From: Thermanaerothrix sp034436175
GTDB taxonomy: Bacteria > Chloroflexota > Anaerolineae > Anaerolineales > Anaerolineaceae
DNA: 64,000 nucleotides
Assembly: GCA_964427505.1 (NCBI GenBank)
Contig: CAYRUO010000003.1
Span: 186,001-250,000 of the forward strand
Direction: 5' to 3'
Positions 41,956-50,046 of this stretch are shown piece by piece. A model generated the notes under the pieces. The model was not told the origin of the DNA, did no database searches, and saw nothing but the letters and a program-made list of their open reading frames with translations. The translations under genes were made by a program, and so were the position numbers. Position 1 is the stretch's first letter. Every line of letters starts with the position of its first letter.

Positions 41956-42834
41956 TTATCCAAGATGTTCGGCCGTGCGGAATAGCGCTCTGTAAAGCAG
42001 GATTGGGATACGAACAACCCAACGCAAAACCACCACGAGCGGCACAAGTGCCCAATCCACCAACTCATTAACATTTGCAAAACCCTGCCCAATCCATATG
42101 AGCACTGGCCGGAGATATTGTAGGAACCTGCTATGGGCATAAAGCAGTGCCGAGAGCAATATGGTTACCGATATACCAAAGCGCAGCCAATCGTTGATCT
42201 CAAGTCCAATCCATTCTTCGAGTAAAAGTTCAACGCCAATAGCCAAAACCAATAAATACGCCGCCGGCTTGAGGATGGGCTCACGGGTGACGGCATAACT
42301 GAAGATCCCGGCGGCAAAACGCATCATCAAGATCCCAATGGCTACCCCCACCATAATCACCCAAAATCGGTTCGAGAGCGAAACCGCCGCCACCACATTA
42401 TCCAGGCTGAAGACCAAATCGGTCATTTCGACTGTCAACACAACCATCCAGAAGGAGTGTTGTTCAAGCGGGTGGGCGTGAGCATCCTCTTCACCTGCTT
42501 CGGGCTGTCCCAGGTTGTCAAACGCCAAGCGAATTAAATAAGCCGCACCAAGGATGCGTAACCATGGGTAGTGGATGACCCAGGCTGCTAAGGCAAGCAT
42601 CAACCCTCTCCCTAGGTAGGCTCCCAGTAAACCCACCCGAAGGGCTGCCGTGCGTTGATTCCCCAATAAACGATGTAGACGATTTCCTAATTTGGTTAAG
42701 GGCCGCGGCCAATGGACAGGCTGATCGTCGGGCAGATGTGCCACCATAGCACCTAAGACGGCGGCATTATCAATGGATAGCAGCCCCTCCAGTAAGATCA
42801 GTTGCAGAATAATAATCGGGATGCTCCAATCCAC
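41956..42834 (-). CDS. TerC-family integral membrane protein
   Basis: A 292-residue membrane protein with about eight hydrophobic segments. LEGLLSIDNAAVLGAMVAHL near the N-terminus and VLTVEMTDLVFSLDNVVAA in the middle are the two acidic TerC motifs. Bacterial TerC proteins are associated with tellurite resistance and manganese export that supports secreted enzymes. It lies upstream of htrA, with the phased repeat array between. Confidence 0.88.
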   Translation of the reverse strand: MDWSIPIIILQLILLEGLLSIDNAAVLGAMVAHLPDDQPVHWPRPLTKLGNRLHRLLGNQRTAALRVGLLGAYLGRGLMLALAAWVIHYPWLRILGAAYLIRLAFDNLGQPEAGEEDAHAHPLEQHSFWMVVLTVEMTDLVFSLDNVVAAVSLSNRFWVIMVGVAIGILMMRFAAGIFSYAVTREPILKPAAYLLVLAIGVELLLEEWIGLEINDWLRFGISVTILLSALLYAHSRFLQYLRPVLIWIGQGFANVNELVDWALVPLVVVLRWVVRIPILLYRALFRTAEHLG

Positions 42835-42958
42835 GCTGTTTCTCCCAATTGTTATTTAGTGCCCTGGGTGAGTATAACCCAAAGCCATACTAGATGGCGC
42901 GTGGAAACCCTCAGGATTTCGGGGGAAGGGAATCCTGTTCAAAAATGACAGATATCCT

Positions 42959-42980
42959 TCTCTTATAGATTTATAAGAGA
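42959..42980. other. Inverted repeat at 3' end of integrase gene
   Basis: Perfect 9-bp arms TCTCTTATA / TATAAGAGA with a 4-nt centre overlap the last codons of the tyrosine recombinase. It may be a weak terminator or a recombinase-related site; no flanking duplicate that would prove an attachment site was found. Confidence 0.4.
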
Positions 42981-44011
42981 TCCTCGTTGGCGATTTCGTT
43001 ATCGGCGATATAGCGGCGGGGCATGGCTAAAGAGGCCCAGCCGCCAGCTTGTTGCAAGGCAAATGGATCCACGCCACGGCGGGCCGCCTGGGTTGCCCAG
43101 TAATGACGGCAGTCGTGAGCGCTCAGTCCGGTAATCCCCAATTGCTCACCTAAAAAGCGAACCCTTTGGGTGATAGCACGGGTGGTCATGCCAGCCTTAC
43201 CCAGACTGCCATCTTTCAGACTGGCACGCAGGAGAGGGGCTTGAGGTTCGGAGGGTAAGTCGTTCAGCGCTGAACAGCGACGGAGGAGGTGCAGGGTGTC
43301 GGGGCTAAGGCGATGGGTTTGCGTTTTGCCCACTTTGGGACGGAAGAAGCGCAATAGGCCCGCTTCCAAGTCGATATTTTCGACCCGTAATGAGGCAACT
43401 TCCCCCACCCGGAGCCCGTGATCAAGGAGCAAGCACATAAGCAGGGCATCTCGCCGCCCTTGAGGGGTATCGGGTTGAGTTTTGAGCGCAGCGGCTTGTT
43501 GAGGAGTGAGCGGCACCGGCACGGGTTTTTTGGCGCCTACGCGTTGGCGTGGTCGGCGTTGATCCAAGCGCTGCTGCTCGCGATGGGAGAAGCCCTTGAT
43601 GCTACGAATAAGGGCGTACTCTTCGGGTGTCAGGCAGCCGCTTTGGAGGGCTAGGCGGGCATAGGTTTTGACCGTGGAAAGGCGTACGTTGATGGAAGGA
43701 ATTGCGTACCCTAGGCTTAACTGCCACTTAACAAAGGCTTCCACCAGGCCCCACGTAATTCCACACCATGCCTCGGGGTTCTGATTAAGATCACTAACCT
43801 GAATGCCCAATGAGGAAAGGAATTCGGCGAAGAGCGCTAGGTCCGCATCCTGACGCCGCAGTGTATGATCGGCTCGGCGAGCCCGATAATCGGCAAAGCG
43901 ATGCCGTGTAGCCGCCTCATTGGCCGCATGACCGATCTGGATATCGTGGGTAGGGATAGGAAGAGGGAGATTATTGTTTGGATCGGGGTGATTGGCACGT
44001 GAGGCTTTCAT
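42971..44011 (-). CDS. Tyrosine recombinase / phage-type integrase
   Basis: A 346-residue site-specific recombinase. The N-terminal helical core-binding domain is about 40-135. The catalytic domain has Arg in HGLRVGEVAS, Lys in KVGKTQTH, His299-x-x-Arg302 (AHDCRHYW), Trp325 (GGWAS, in place of the usual His) and the nucleophile Tyr334. It differs from normal XerC/XerD in length and linker. Neighbours on both sides are ordinary genes, so it is either a domesticated recombinase or the relic of an integrated element. Confidence 0.9.
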   Translation of the reverse strand: MKASRANHPDPNNNLPLPIPTHDIQIGHAANEAATRHRFADYRARRADHTLRRQDADLALFAEFLSSLGIQVSDLNQNPEAWCGITWGLVEAFVKWQLSLGYAIPSINVRLSTVKTYARLALQSGCLTPEEYALIRSIKGFSHREQQRLDQRRPRQRVGAKKPVPVPLTPQQAAALKTQPDTPQGRRDALLMCLLLDHGLRVGEVASLRVENIDLEAGLLRFFRPKVGKTQTHRLSPDTLHLLRRCSALNDLPSEPQAPLLRASLKDGSLGKAGMTTRAITQRVRFLGEQLGITGLSAHDCRHYWATQAARRGVDPFALQQAGGWASLAMPRRYIADNEIANEDLL

Positions 44012-44103
44012 ACCCCCATTATAAACGTGTTAGGGTAAATCCGTACTGCCATAGATTTTTGGCGGCGTTTGGGGAAGCCTGATCCGGGAAAAACCAAGGG
44101 AGA

Positions 44104-44802
44104 TTACCCGATCTGTTGGGCCAAATCCAGCCGGTTGTGCATTGGATTGAGACGGTTCTCGCTTTCACGCGCCAATTCGATGATATGGTGCATAATGGTC
44201 TCGGCCACAGAACGCACTAAGGGACGATCCTCTACGTTACCCTCAAAGTGGAGGGGAGCGCCCACAGTTACTTTGTAAGGCCCGCTCAGATACCATCGTC
44301 CATAGGTCACCTCGCCGCGGACGGTGGAACGGATAAAACGCAATCGTTCACGTTGCAGGTGGATACCTATCGGAATCACCGGGGCGCCGCTGGCCAGGGC
44401 TAATCGGGCAACACCGGTACGGGGTTTGTGAAATCCACCTTCAGCGGGGCTAAGGTCGCCTTCAGGGAAGATCATAATGTTATGTCCAGCCGCGAGATGT
44501 TTGAGGGCCGCGTCTATTGCGCTTTGTCCTTCTCCCACCTTGACCGGAATGTGTCCCGAAAGGCGGAGGTAAGTGCCAAGCAGGGGTACTTGAAACAGTA
44601 GGTTGTTGATCAGGATAAACGATTGTTCACGCACGGCGGCAGCAACAAAAAAGGGATCGGCTGTGCTGGGGTGATTGGCGGCAAAAATTTTGCCCCCTTG
44701 AGGAAATAGGCTGGGGCGCTTGATCTCCATTTTCAATGCCAAAGCAACAAATGTGCGCACGACCGGTTTAGAGGCCCAGTATAGGAGTTTTTCAGGGAGC
44801 AT
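44104..44802 (-). CDS. 1-acyl-sn-glycerol-3-phosphate acyltransferase-like protein (PlsC family)
   Basis: A PlsC-type membrane-associated acyltransferase of about 232 residues. The catalytic HX4D motif is NHPSTADPFF, the second motif is FPEGDLSPAEGG, and VIPIGI follows. It acylates lysophosphatidate or a similar acceptor. The start is ambiguous: ATG 44802 or TTG 44847; neither has a clear Shine-Dalgarno. Monocistronic. Confidence 0.85.
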   Translation of the reverse strand: MLPEKLLYWASKPVVRTFVALALKMEIKRPSLFPQGGKIFAANHPSTADPFFVAAAVREQSFILINNLLFQVPLLGTYLRLSGHIPVKVGEGQSAIDAALKHLAAGHNIMIFPEGDLSPAEGGFHKPRTGVARLALASGAPVIPIGIHLQRERLRFIRSTVRGEVTYGRWYLSGPYKVTVGAPLHFEGNVEDRPLVRSVAETIMHHIIELARESENRLNPMHNRLDLAQQIG

Positions 44803-44989
44803 GGGGGAGTAAATCCGTTCTAGAGAGGATTGGGTATATGTTAACAAAAAGCACGATTAATCTATTCCCACCCAGGTCATAATTCGAGGGGGCTTGAGGT
44901 ATACATACCTTTGTGTCGTCACTGTGCTTTTTCTTCTAGTGGAGAGAGTTACATGATTTATAACCCATAGGGTAGAGGCAAGTTACTAA

Positions 44990-45691
44990 TTACAGAACTC
45001 CTTCAGTCTGGCGGGATTCGGATAGGGTTGAGGAGTTCAGGTTTTCGATCAAGGGTTTGATTTGCTCCACCCAGAGGTCATAACCGATAGCCATCAGATG
45101 AAGTTTATCGTTGGAGAGTTCCGGGCGAATCTGTCCCTCGGCATCCGCAAAATGGGGAAAGAGGTTGACAAAGGTATAACCAAAACGATGGGCAAGTCTT
45201 TCCAGTTCGGCGTTAATACGGAGAATGCGCTTGGCATAACCACGTGCGCGGGGAAGAATAGATTGAACGAAGATCTGGGTGTTGGGGCTTTCCTGCCGAC
45301 AGCGTTCTAAAATGGCCGTATAGGTTTCGAGAATATCGCGGTCGCTCCGGAACATGAACCAGGGAAGGTCGTTGGTGCCAATCAGCAGAAAAATAGCCGC
45401 TGGTTGGCCCGGGAGGATGCTATCCAAACGGGCTAAAACCCCTCGGGTTGTATCGGCGTTTATGCCGCGATTTTTCACCGGAAGTCCAGGGAAAAGTTCA
45501 TCCCACCGTGCGCCATCGGTGATGCTGTCTCCCAGGAAGACGATATCCCCGGCTTGGACGGGGTGGTGGGCAAAAAAATCACATTTCTGTTCATGATGTG
45601 TACGCGCCAGGCGTTCGGCGGCCATACGCGCCAGAACCAGATAAACTAATGTGATAACCAAAAGGGTGGAAAGAATCGCATTAAGTAACAT
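44990..45691 (-). CDS. GDSL/SGNH-family esterase
   Basis: A 233-residue SGNH hydrolase with one N-terminal hydrophobic segment (about 4-20), so probably membrane-anchored or exported. Catalytic blocks are visible: Ser in FLGDSITDG, Gly in NRGINADTTRGVLARLD, Asn in LIGTNDLPW, and Asp/His in NDKLHLMAIGY. It probably removes acyl or acetyl groups from a carbohydrate or lipid. Substrate unknown. Confidence 0.9.
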   Translation of the reverse strand: MLLNAILSTLLVITLVYLVLARMAAERLARTHHEQKCDFFAHHPVQAGDIVFLGDSITDGARWDELFPGLPVKNRGINADTTRGVLARLDSILPGQPAAIFLLIGTNDLPWFMFRSDRDILETYTAILERCRQESPNTQIFVQSILPRARGYAKRILRINAELERLAHRFGYTFVNLFPHFADAEGQIRPELSNDKLHLMAIGYDLWVEQIKPLIENLNSSTLSESRQTEGVL

Positions 45692-45780
45692 GGTGTACCT
45701 CGTGTCCCAAGTATAACTCCTGAACTCTAAAAGGAGGTGTAGTCTGCCCAGAAAGGTAGAATTTTTTAAGGTTTACCCCC

Positions 45781-45808
45781 TTGACAAATCTCCGTTGGCG
45801 TATAGAAT
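45781..45808 (+). promoter_or_regulatory. Promoter of the ilv-leu operon
   Basis: TTGACA (45781-45786), 16-bp spacer, TAGAAT (45803-45808): consensus -35 and 5 of 6 in the -10. The predicted start point is about 45815, which gives a leader of about 220 nt before ilvD that contains the attenuator. Confidence 0.8.
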
Positions 45809-45844
45809 TGCGCAATAACTTCTCAAAAAAACCAGCGATTGAAG

Positions 45845-45955
45845 ATGTCATACATTTATTCGCTCCTCGCCCTTAGCCTAATTTTGGTTCTCGTCCTTAT
45901 TGAGAGCCTGACTCCCCTTTGGGCGGTTGGAGCGAGCGAAGTGGAACTAGCCTAA
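45845..45955 (+). CDS. Branched-chain amino acid leader peptide of ilv-leu attenuator
   Basis: A 36-residue ORF starting MSYIYSLLAL and ending EVELA. Residues 7-19 contain 11 Leu/Ile/Val of 13, and overall 17 of 36 are Leu, Ile or Val. Composition and position match leader peptides of ilv/leu attenuators: ribosome stalling on these codons when charged Leu-, Ile- or Val-tRNA is scarce would favour antitermination. The Shine-Dalgarno is weak (GAAG directly before ATG). The control codons overlap RNA segment 1 and the later codons segment 2. Confidence 0.8.
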   Translation: MSYIYSLLALSLILVLVLIESLTPLWAVGASEVELA

Positions 45956-46015
45956 ACCCTTACGCAAGTCCATACCAAAAAGTACAAACCAACCGCCCGA
46001 AAGGGCGGTTTTTTT
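45860..46015 (+). promoter_or_regulatory. Transcription attenuator of the ilv-leu operon (protector, antiterminator, terminator)
   Basis: Segment 1 (45860-45872, TCGCTCC-T-CGCCC) can pair with segment 2 (45921-45935, GGGCG-GTT-GGAGCGA), 12 bp with a small internal loop. Segment 2 (GGGCGGTTGG, 45921-45930) is also an exact 10-nt complement of segment 3 (CCAACCGCCC, 45989-45998). Segment 3 pairs with segment 4 in the terminator at 45991-46015. A ribosome stalled at leader codons 7-19 would cover segment 1 and let 2:3 form, so that ilvD is transcribed; without stalling 1:2 forms and termination follows. Confidence 0.8.
45991..46015 (+). terminator. Attenuator terminator before ilvD
   Basis: Perfect 8-bp stem AACCGCCC / GGGCGGTT with a GAAA tetraloop and a tract of seven T residues (overlapping the stem end), 24 bp before the ilvD start. 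A strong intrinsic terminator inside the operon leader, as expected for attenuation. Confidence 0.92.
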
Positions 46016-46038
46016 ATACCCAAGCGAGGAGAGCGATG

Positions 46039-47715
46039 ATGCGATCGGATCAGGTCAAGAGAGGAGTCGAACATGCCCCACATCGGGCACTCTTGAAGGC
46101 CACAGGGGTCAAGGACCAAGATTTCGAGAAGCCGTTTATCGCCATTGTAAATTCATACGCCGATATTGTGCCCGGACATGTCCACTTGCAATCGTTTGCC
46201 CGAATCGTCAAAGAGGCCGTGCGTGCTGCTGGAGGGGTGCCTTTTGAGTTCAACACAATTGCCGTGGATGACGGTATTGCGATGGGCCATGAGGGGATGA
46301 AATATTCTCTCCCCTCACGAGAATTGATCGCCGATGCGGTTGAAACCATGATAGAAGCGCACCGTTTTGACGGTATGGTGTGTATTCCTAACTGCGACAA
46401 GATCGTGCCCGGCATGCTCATGGCGGCAGTGCGCCTAAATATTCCCACTATTTTTGTCTCCGGTGGGCCGATGGCGGCGGGTCGTACGCCAGAGGGCGAG
46501 GTGGTGGACTTGATCTCGGTATTTGAGGGTGTTGGTGCTTACCAGGCGGGTAAGATTGACCAAAAACGCCTGAAAACGCTTGAGGATTACGCCTGTCCCT
46601 CTTGTGGTTCGTGTTCGGGCATGTTTACTGCCAACAGCATGAACTGCCTGATGGAAGCATTGGGGTTGGCACTACCCTACAACGGCTCGGCATTGGCGCT
46701 TACGCCGGAGCGAGAAGCACTGGCACGGCGGGCGGGACATTTGATCCTTGAGTTAGTGCGGCGACAAATAAAACCTCGCGATATCGTTACGTTAGAAGCC
46801 TTGGATGATGCGTTCGCGCTGGACATGGCTATGGGAGGGTCCACCAACACACTTTTGCATGGGTTGGCCATTGCCCATGAAGCCGGGTTAGATTATTCGC
46901 TGGAACGAATTAACGCGATTTCAGCCAAGGTTCCCCATTTATGCAAAGTCAGCCCATCTGGTCCATGGCACATGGAGGACGTACACCGCGCCGGAGGTGT
47001 GCCGGCAATTCTAAAGGAAGTGCATCGAGGAACCGGACTACTTCACTTGGATCGGATAACTGTGACCGGCAATACGCTGGGTAATGCTTTGAACGGAGCT
47101 GAGATTAAGGACGAGAACGTCATCCGGCGCTGTGAAAATGCGCACTCGCAAACCGGGGGGCTGGCCATACTTTTTGGCAATCTTGCTCCGCGTGGCTCGG
47201 TAGTCAAGACGGCGGGTGTGTTGCCCGGAATGCGTCGCTTCAGCGGTCCGGCGCGTATCTATGAATCCCAGGAGGATGCCCTGCGCGGGATTCTGGCGAA
47301 GGAGGTTCAGCCTGGCGAGGTAGTAGTGATTCGTTATGAAGGTCCACGCGGTGGGCCGGGCATGCAGGAAATGCTCAGCCCGACCAGCGCTATTATGGGC
47401 ATGGGATTAGGGGATAAGGTGGCCTTGATCACCGACGGGCGCTTTTCCGGAGGGACTCGCGGCGCGTGTATTGGACATGTGGCACCAGAAGCGGCGGCGC
47501 GTGGCCCGATTGCCGCATTGCGCCCTGGTGACATTATTGACATTGATCTGGATGCCCACACATTGAATGTGCGTCTCAGTGATGAAGAGATTCAGCGCCG
47601 GTTAGCGGCGCTACCGCCGTTCGAACCACGGACCAACAGTAAATGGCTAAAGCGTTATGCCTACTTTGTGAGTGGTGCGGATCGTGGTGCCGTGCTGGAA
47701 TATCCGGGAAATTAG
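46039..47715 (+). CDS. ilvD: Dihydroxy-acid dehydratase
   Basis: A 558-residue Fe-S dehydratase that converts 2,3-dihydroxy-3-methylbutanoate (or -pentanoate) to the 2-keto acid in valine/isoleucine synthesis. Cluster ligands are visible in PNCDKIVPG and YACPSCGSCSGMF. Other family motifs are GPMAAGRTPEG, MGGSTNTLLH and SGGTRGACIGHV. Two adjacent ATGs (46036, 46039) follow GAGGAG; MRSD at the second is the usual family start. It is the first gene of the operon, downstream of the attenuator. Confidence 0.95.
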   Translation: MRSDQVKRGVEHAPHRALLKATGVKDQDFEKPFIAIVNSYADIVPGHVHLQSFARIVKEAVRAAGGVPFEFNTIAVDDGIAMGHEGMKYSLPSRELIADAVETMIEAHRFDGMVCIPNCDKIVPGMLMAAVRLNIPTIFVSGGPMAAGRTPEGEVVDLISVFEGVGAYQAGKIDQKRLKTLEDYACPSCGSCSGMFTANSMNCLMEALGLALPYNGSALALTPEREALARRAGHLILELVRRQIKPRDIVTLEALDDAFALDMAMGGSTNTLLHGLAIAHEAGLDYSLERINAISAKVPHLCKVSPSGPWHMEDVHRAGGVPAILKEVHRGTGLLHLDRITVTGNTLGNALNGAEIKDENVIRRCENAHSQTGGLAILFGNLAPRGSVVKTAGVLPGMRRFSGPARIYESQEDALRGILAKEVQPGEVVVIRYEGPRGGPGMQEMLSPTSAIMGMGLGDKVALITDGRFSGGTRGACIGHVAPEAAARGPIAALRPGDIIDIDLDAHTLNVRLSDEEIQRRLAALPPFEPRTNSKWLKRYAYFVSGADRGAVLEYPGN

Positions 47716-47751
47716 TCGTCCTTATGAGGTCTTGCCAAAGGAGGAGCAGTG

Positions 47752-49473
47752 ATGAAGCGAACGGGAGCGCAAATTGTTTGGGAAGTGTTGGTGCGTGAGG
47801 GGGTTGAGGTCGTTTTTGGTTATCCGGGAGGGGCAAATTTGCCGATTTACGATGCGATGTTGGATTATCCGGTGCGCCATGTGCTGGTTCGTCATGAGCA
47901 GGGCGCGGCACATATGGCTGATGGCTATGCCCGCGTGAGCGGCAAAGTGGGGGTGGCTTTGGCGACGTCTGGTCCCGGCGCGACGAATCTGGTAACCGGG
48001 ATTGCGACGGCCATGATGGATTCTTCACCTACGGTGTTTATCACCGGCCAGGTTGCCAGTCACTTAATCGGGTACGATGCGTTTCAGGAGACGGATGTTA
48101 CAGGGATTACGCTCCCGATCACGAAACATAACTATCTGGTTACTCGGGTAGAGGAGATCGGGCCGGTACTGCGGGAAGCCTTTTACATTGCCCGTACTGG
48201 ACGCCCGGGACCGGTATTAGTGGACATTGCCAAAGATGCCCAGCAAAACAGCATGGAATGGACGTATGACCCCAAGCCGATCGAGTTGCGCGGCTACCGA
48301 CCTTATCGGGTTCCAGATCGGGCGCGGATCGCTCAGGCGGCACAGTTAATTCGCGAAGCCAAGCGTCCGCTCATTCTGGCCGGGCGGGGGGTGTTGCTCA
48401 GCCGGGCAATGGAAGAACTGCGCGCCTTTGCGGAGCAAACCCAGATTCCGGTGGCGATGACCTTATTGGGAATCGGGGGCTTTCCGGCTTCACATCCGTT
48501 GAACCTGGGCATGATGGGCATGCATGGCCAGGCTTGGGTTAACCAGGCCATTCAAGAGGCGGATTTACTGTTGGCGTTTGGAATGCGCTTTGATGATCGG
48601 GTGACCGGTAACGTCAAGACGTATGCCACCCGCGCGCGCAAGATCCATGTGGATATAGACCCTACCGAACTTAACAAGAACGTCAAAGTGGATGTTTCCG
48701 TCATCGGTGATCTCCGTGAAGCGTTGTGTTTACTGTTGGAAGAAACTCCCACATTGGAACATTCGAATTGGCTGGAGTATATTGAGGCACTTCGTCGCGA
48801 GGCCGCGGATGAGGACATCCTCAACCTGACGCCGGAGAATGGCAAGCTCTACGCGGCTCATGTTATTGATGCGCTCTGGCGCTTCACCCAAGGCAAGGCC
48901 ATCATTGTGACCGATGTGGGTCAGCATCAGATGTGGGCGGCGCAGTATTACAAGCAGGATCATCCTAATTGGTTCATTACCTCTGGCGGTCTTGGTACCA
49001 TGGGCTTTGGGCTACCGGCGGCTATTGGGGCGAAGATTGCTTGCCCAGAGGCTGAAGTTTGGGCAGTAGTTGGTGATGGGGGATTCCAGATGACTGCGGC
49101 AGAACTCTCGACGGCTGCCCAGGAAGGGGTGAAAGTCAATGTCGCCATTATCAATAATGGCTATCTTGGCATGGTGCGGCAGTGGCAGGAGTTGTTCTAC
49201 GAGCGGCGCTATGCGGCAACACCCATGCGCAGCCCTGATTTTGTGAAACTGGCTGAAGCACATGGTCTAACGGGATTGCGGGTGACCTCACGAGAGGAAG
49301 TAAATACGGCATTACAGCAGGCACGTCAGATCGAAGGCACAGTGGTCATTGATTTCAGAGTTGAGCAAGAAGACAATGTGTATCCCATGGTCCCGGCAGG
49401 TGCGGATCTGCACGCCATGATTCGACGGCCATTGGTCAATCGTATGGTCGAAACCGCAGCAGATGAAATTTGA
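47752..49473 (+). CDS. ilvB: Acetolactate synthase large subunit
   Basis: A 573-residue TPP enzyme that condenses pyruvate with pyruvate or 2-ketobutyrate. YPGGANLPIYDAM and the catalytic Glu in VRHEQGAAHMADGYAR at the N-terminus, and GDGGFQMTAAELSTA through NNGYLGMV (TPP/Mg motif) near the C-terminus are visible. AAAGGAGG lies seven bases before ATG 47752. The next gene overlaps or abuts it (regulatory subunit). Confidence 0.96.
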   Translation: MKRTGAQIVWEVLVREGVEVVFGYPGGANLPIYDAMLDYPVRHVLVRHEQGAAHMADGYARVSGKVGVALATSGPGATNLVTGIATAMMDSSPTVFITGQVASHLIGYDAFQETDVTGITLPITKHNYLVTRVEEIGPVLREAFYIARTGRPGPVLVDIAKDAQQNSMEWTYDPKPIELRGYRPYRVPDRARIAQAAQLIREAKRPLILAGRGVLLSRAMEELRAFAEQTQIPVAMTLLGIGGFPASHPLNLGMMGMHGQAWVNQAIQEADLLLAFGMRFDDRVTGNVKTYATRARKIHVDIDPTELNKNVKVDVSVIGDLREALCLLLEETPTLEHSNWLEYIEALRREAADEDILNLTPENGKLYAAHVIDALWRFTQGKAIIVTDVGQHQMWAAQYYKQDHPNWFITSGGLGTMGFGLPAAIGAKIACPEAEVWAVVGDGGFQMTAAELSTAAQEGVKVNVAIINNGYLGMVRQWQELFYERRYAATPMRSPDFVKLAEAHGLTGLRVTSREEVNTALQQARQIEGTVVIDFRVEQEDNVYPMVPAGADLHAMIRRPLVNRMVETAADEI

Positions 49474-49487
49474 TCGGGGAGGGTGTG

Positions 49488-50015
49488 ATGCAGCACATTA
49501 TTGTGGCGTTAGTTGAGGATAAACCCGGCGTGCTTAACCGTGTGGCTTCCTTGTTTCGGCGGCGTAATTTCAATATTGAATCCCTGACGGTAGGGCACAC
49601 CGAGCAACCCGGAATATCGCGTATGACGATTGTGGTGGACAGCGACAACGTGAACGCTGAACGGTTGACGGCCTATCTCTATAAACTGGTCAATGTAATT
49701 CAGGTCTCAGACCTGACGCCGGTGCCCAAAGTAACCCGCGATCTCGCTTTGATCAAGGTTAAGGCGACGCCGGAAAACCGCGGGCATGTGATGCAAATCG
49801 TTGAGGTTTTTCGCGCCCACGTGGTGGATGTGGCTACCGATTCCATGATCGTGGAAATCACCGGGGATGAGGAGAAGATCGAGGGATTCTTGGAAGTCTT
49901 GCGCCCGCTTGGAATTATCGAGATGGTGCGTACCGGTGTGGTCAGTATGGCGCGGGGAAACATGCCTCTCTATGCAAACGGCAATGGTTATCACGTTACC
50001 CATGTTTATCCCTAA
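49488..50015 (+). CDS. ilvN: Acetolactate synthase small (regulatory) subunit
   Basis: A 175-residue protein. The N-terminal ACT domain (ALVEDKPGVLNRVASLFRRR, NIESLTVG) binds valine for feedback inhibition, and the C-terminal ALS_ss_C domain covers about 85-160 (ALIKVKATPENRGHV). The start at ATG 49488 has GGGGAGGG upstream. It lies directly after ilvB and before ilvC. Confidence 0.95.
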   Translation: MQHIIVALVEDKPGVLNRVASLFRRRNFNIESLTVGHTEQPGISRMTIVVDSDNVNAERLTAYLYKLVNVIQVSDLTPVPKVTRDLALIKVKATPENRGHVMQIVEVFRAHVVDVATDSMIVEITGDEEKIEGFLEVLRPLGIIEMVRTGVVSMARGNMPLYANGNGYHVTHVYP

Positions 50016-50046
50016 CTTTTCATAATAACTCCCAGGAGGTGTCCGT

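Noticed and set aside
42971..44011. Prophage or genomic island marked by the integrase
   Set aside because: No phage genes, tRNA, att duplication or cargo were found; neighbours are ordinary chromosomal genes.
45692..46035. T-box riboswitch upstream of ilvD
   Set aside because: I looked for a T-box because it is common before branched-chain genes, but saw no T-box consensus or specifier stem-loop; the leader peptide with alternative hairpins explains the region better.
47576..48028. 150-residue minus-strand ORF over the ilvD-ilvB junction
   Set aside because: Overlaps two well-supported genes, has Pro/Ser/His-rich shadow composition and no recognisable start signal.
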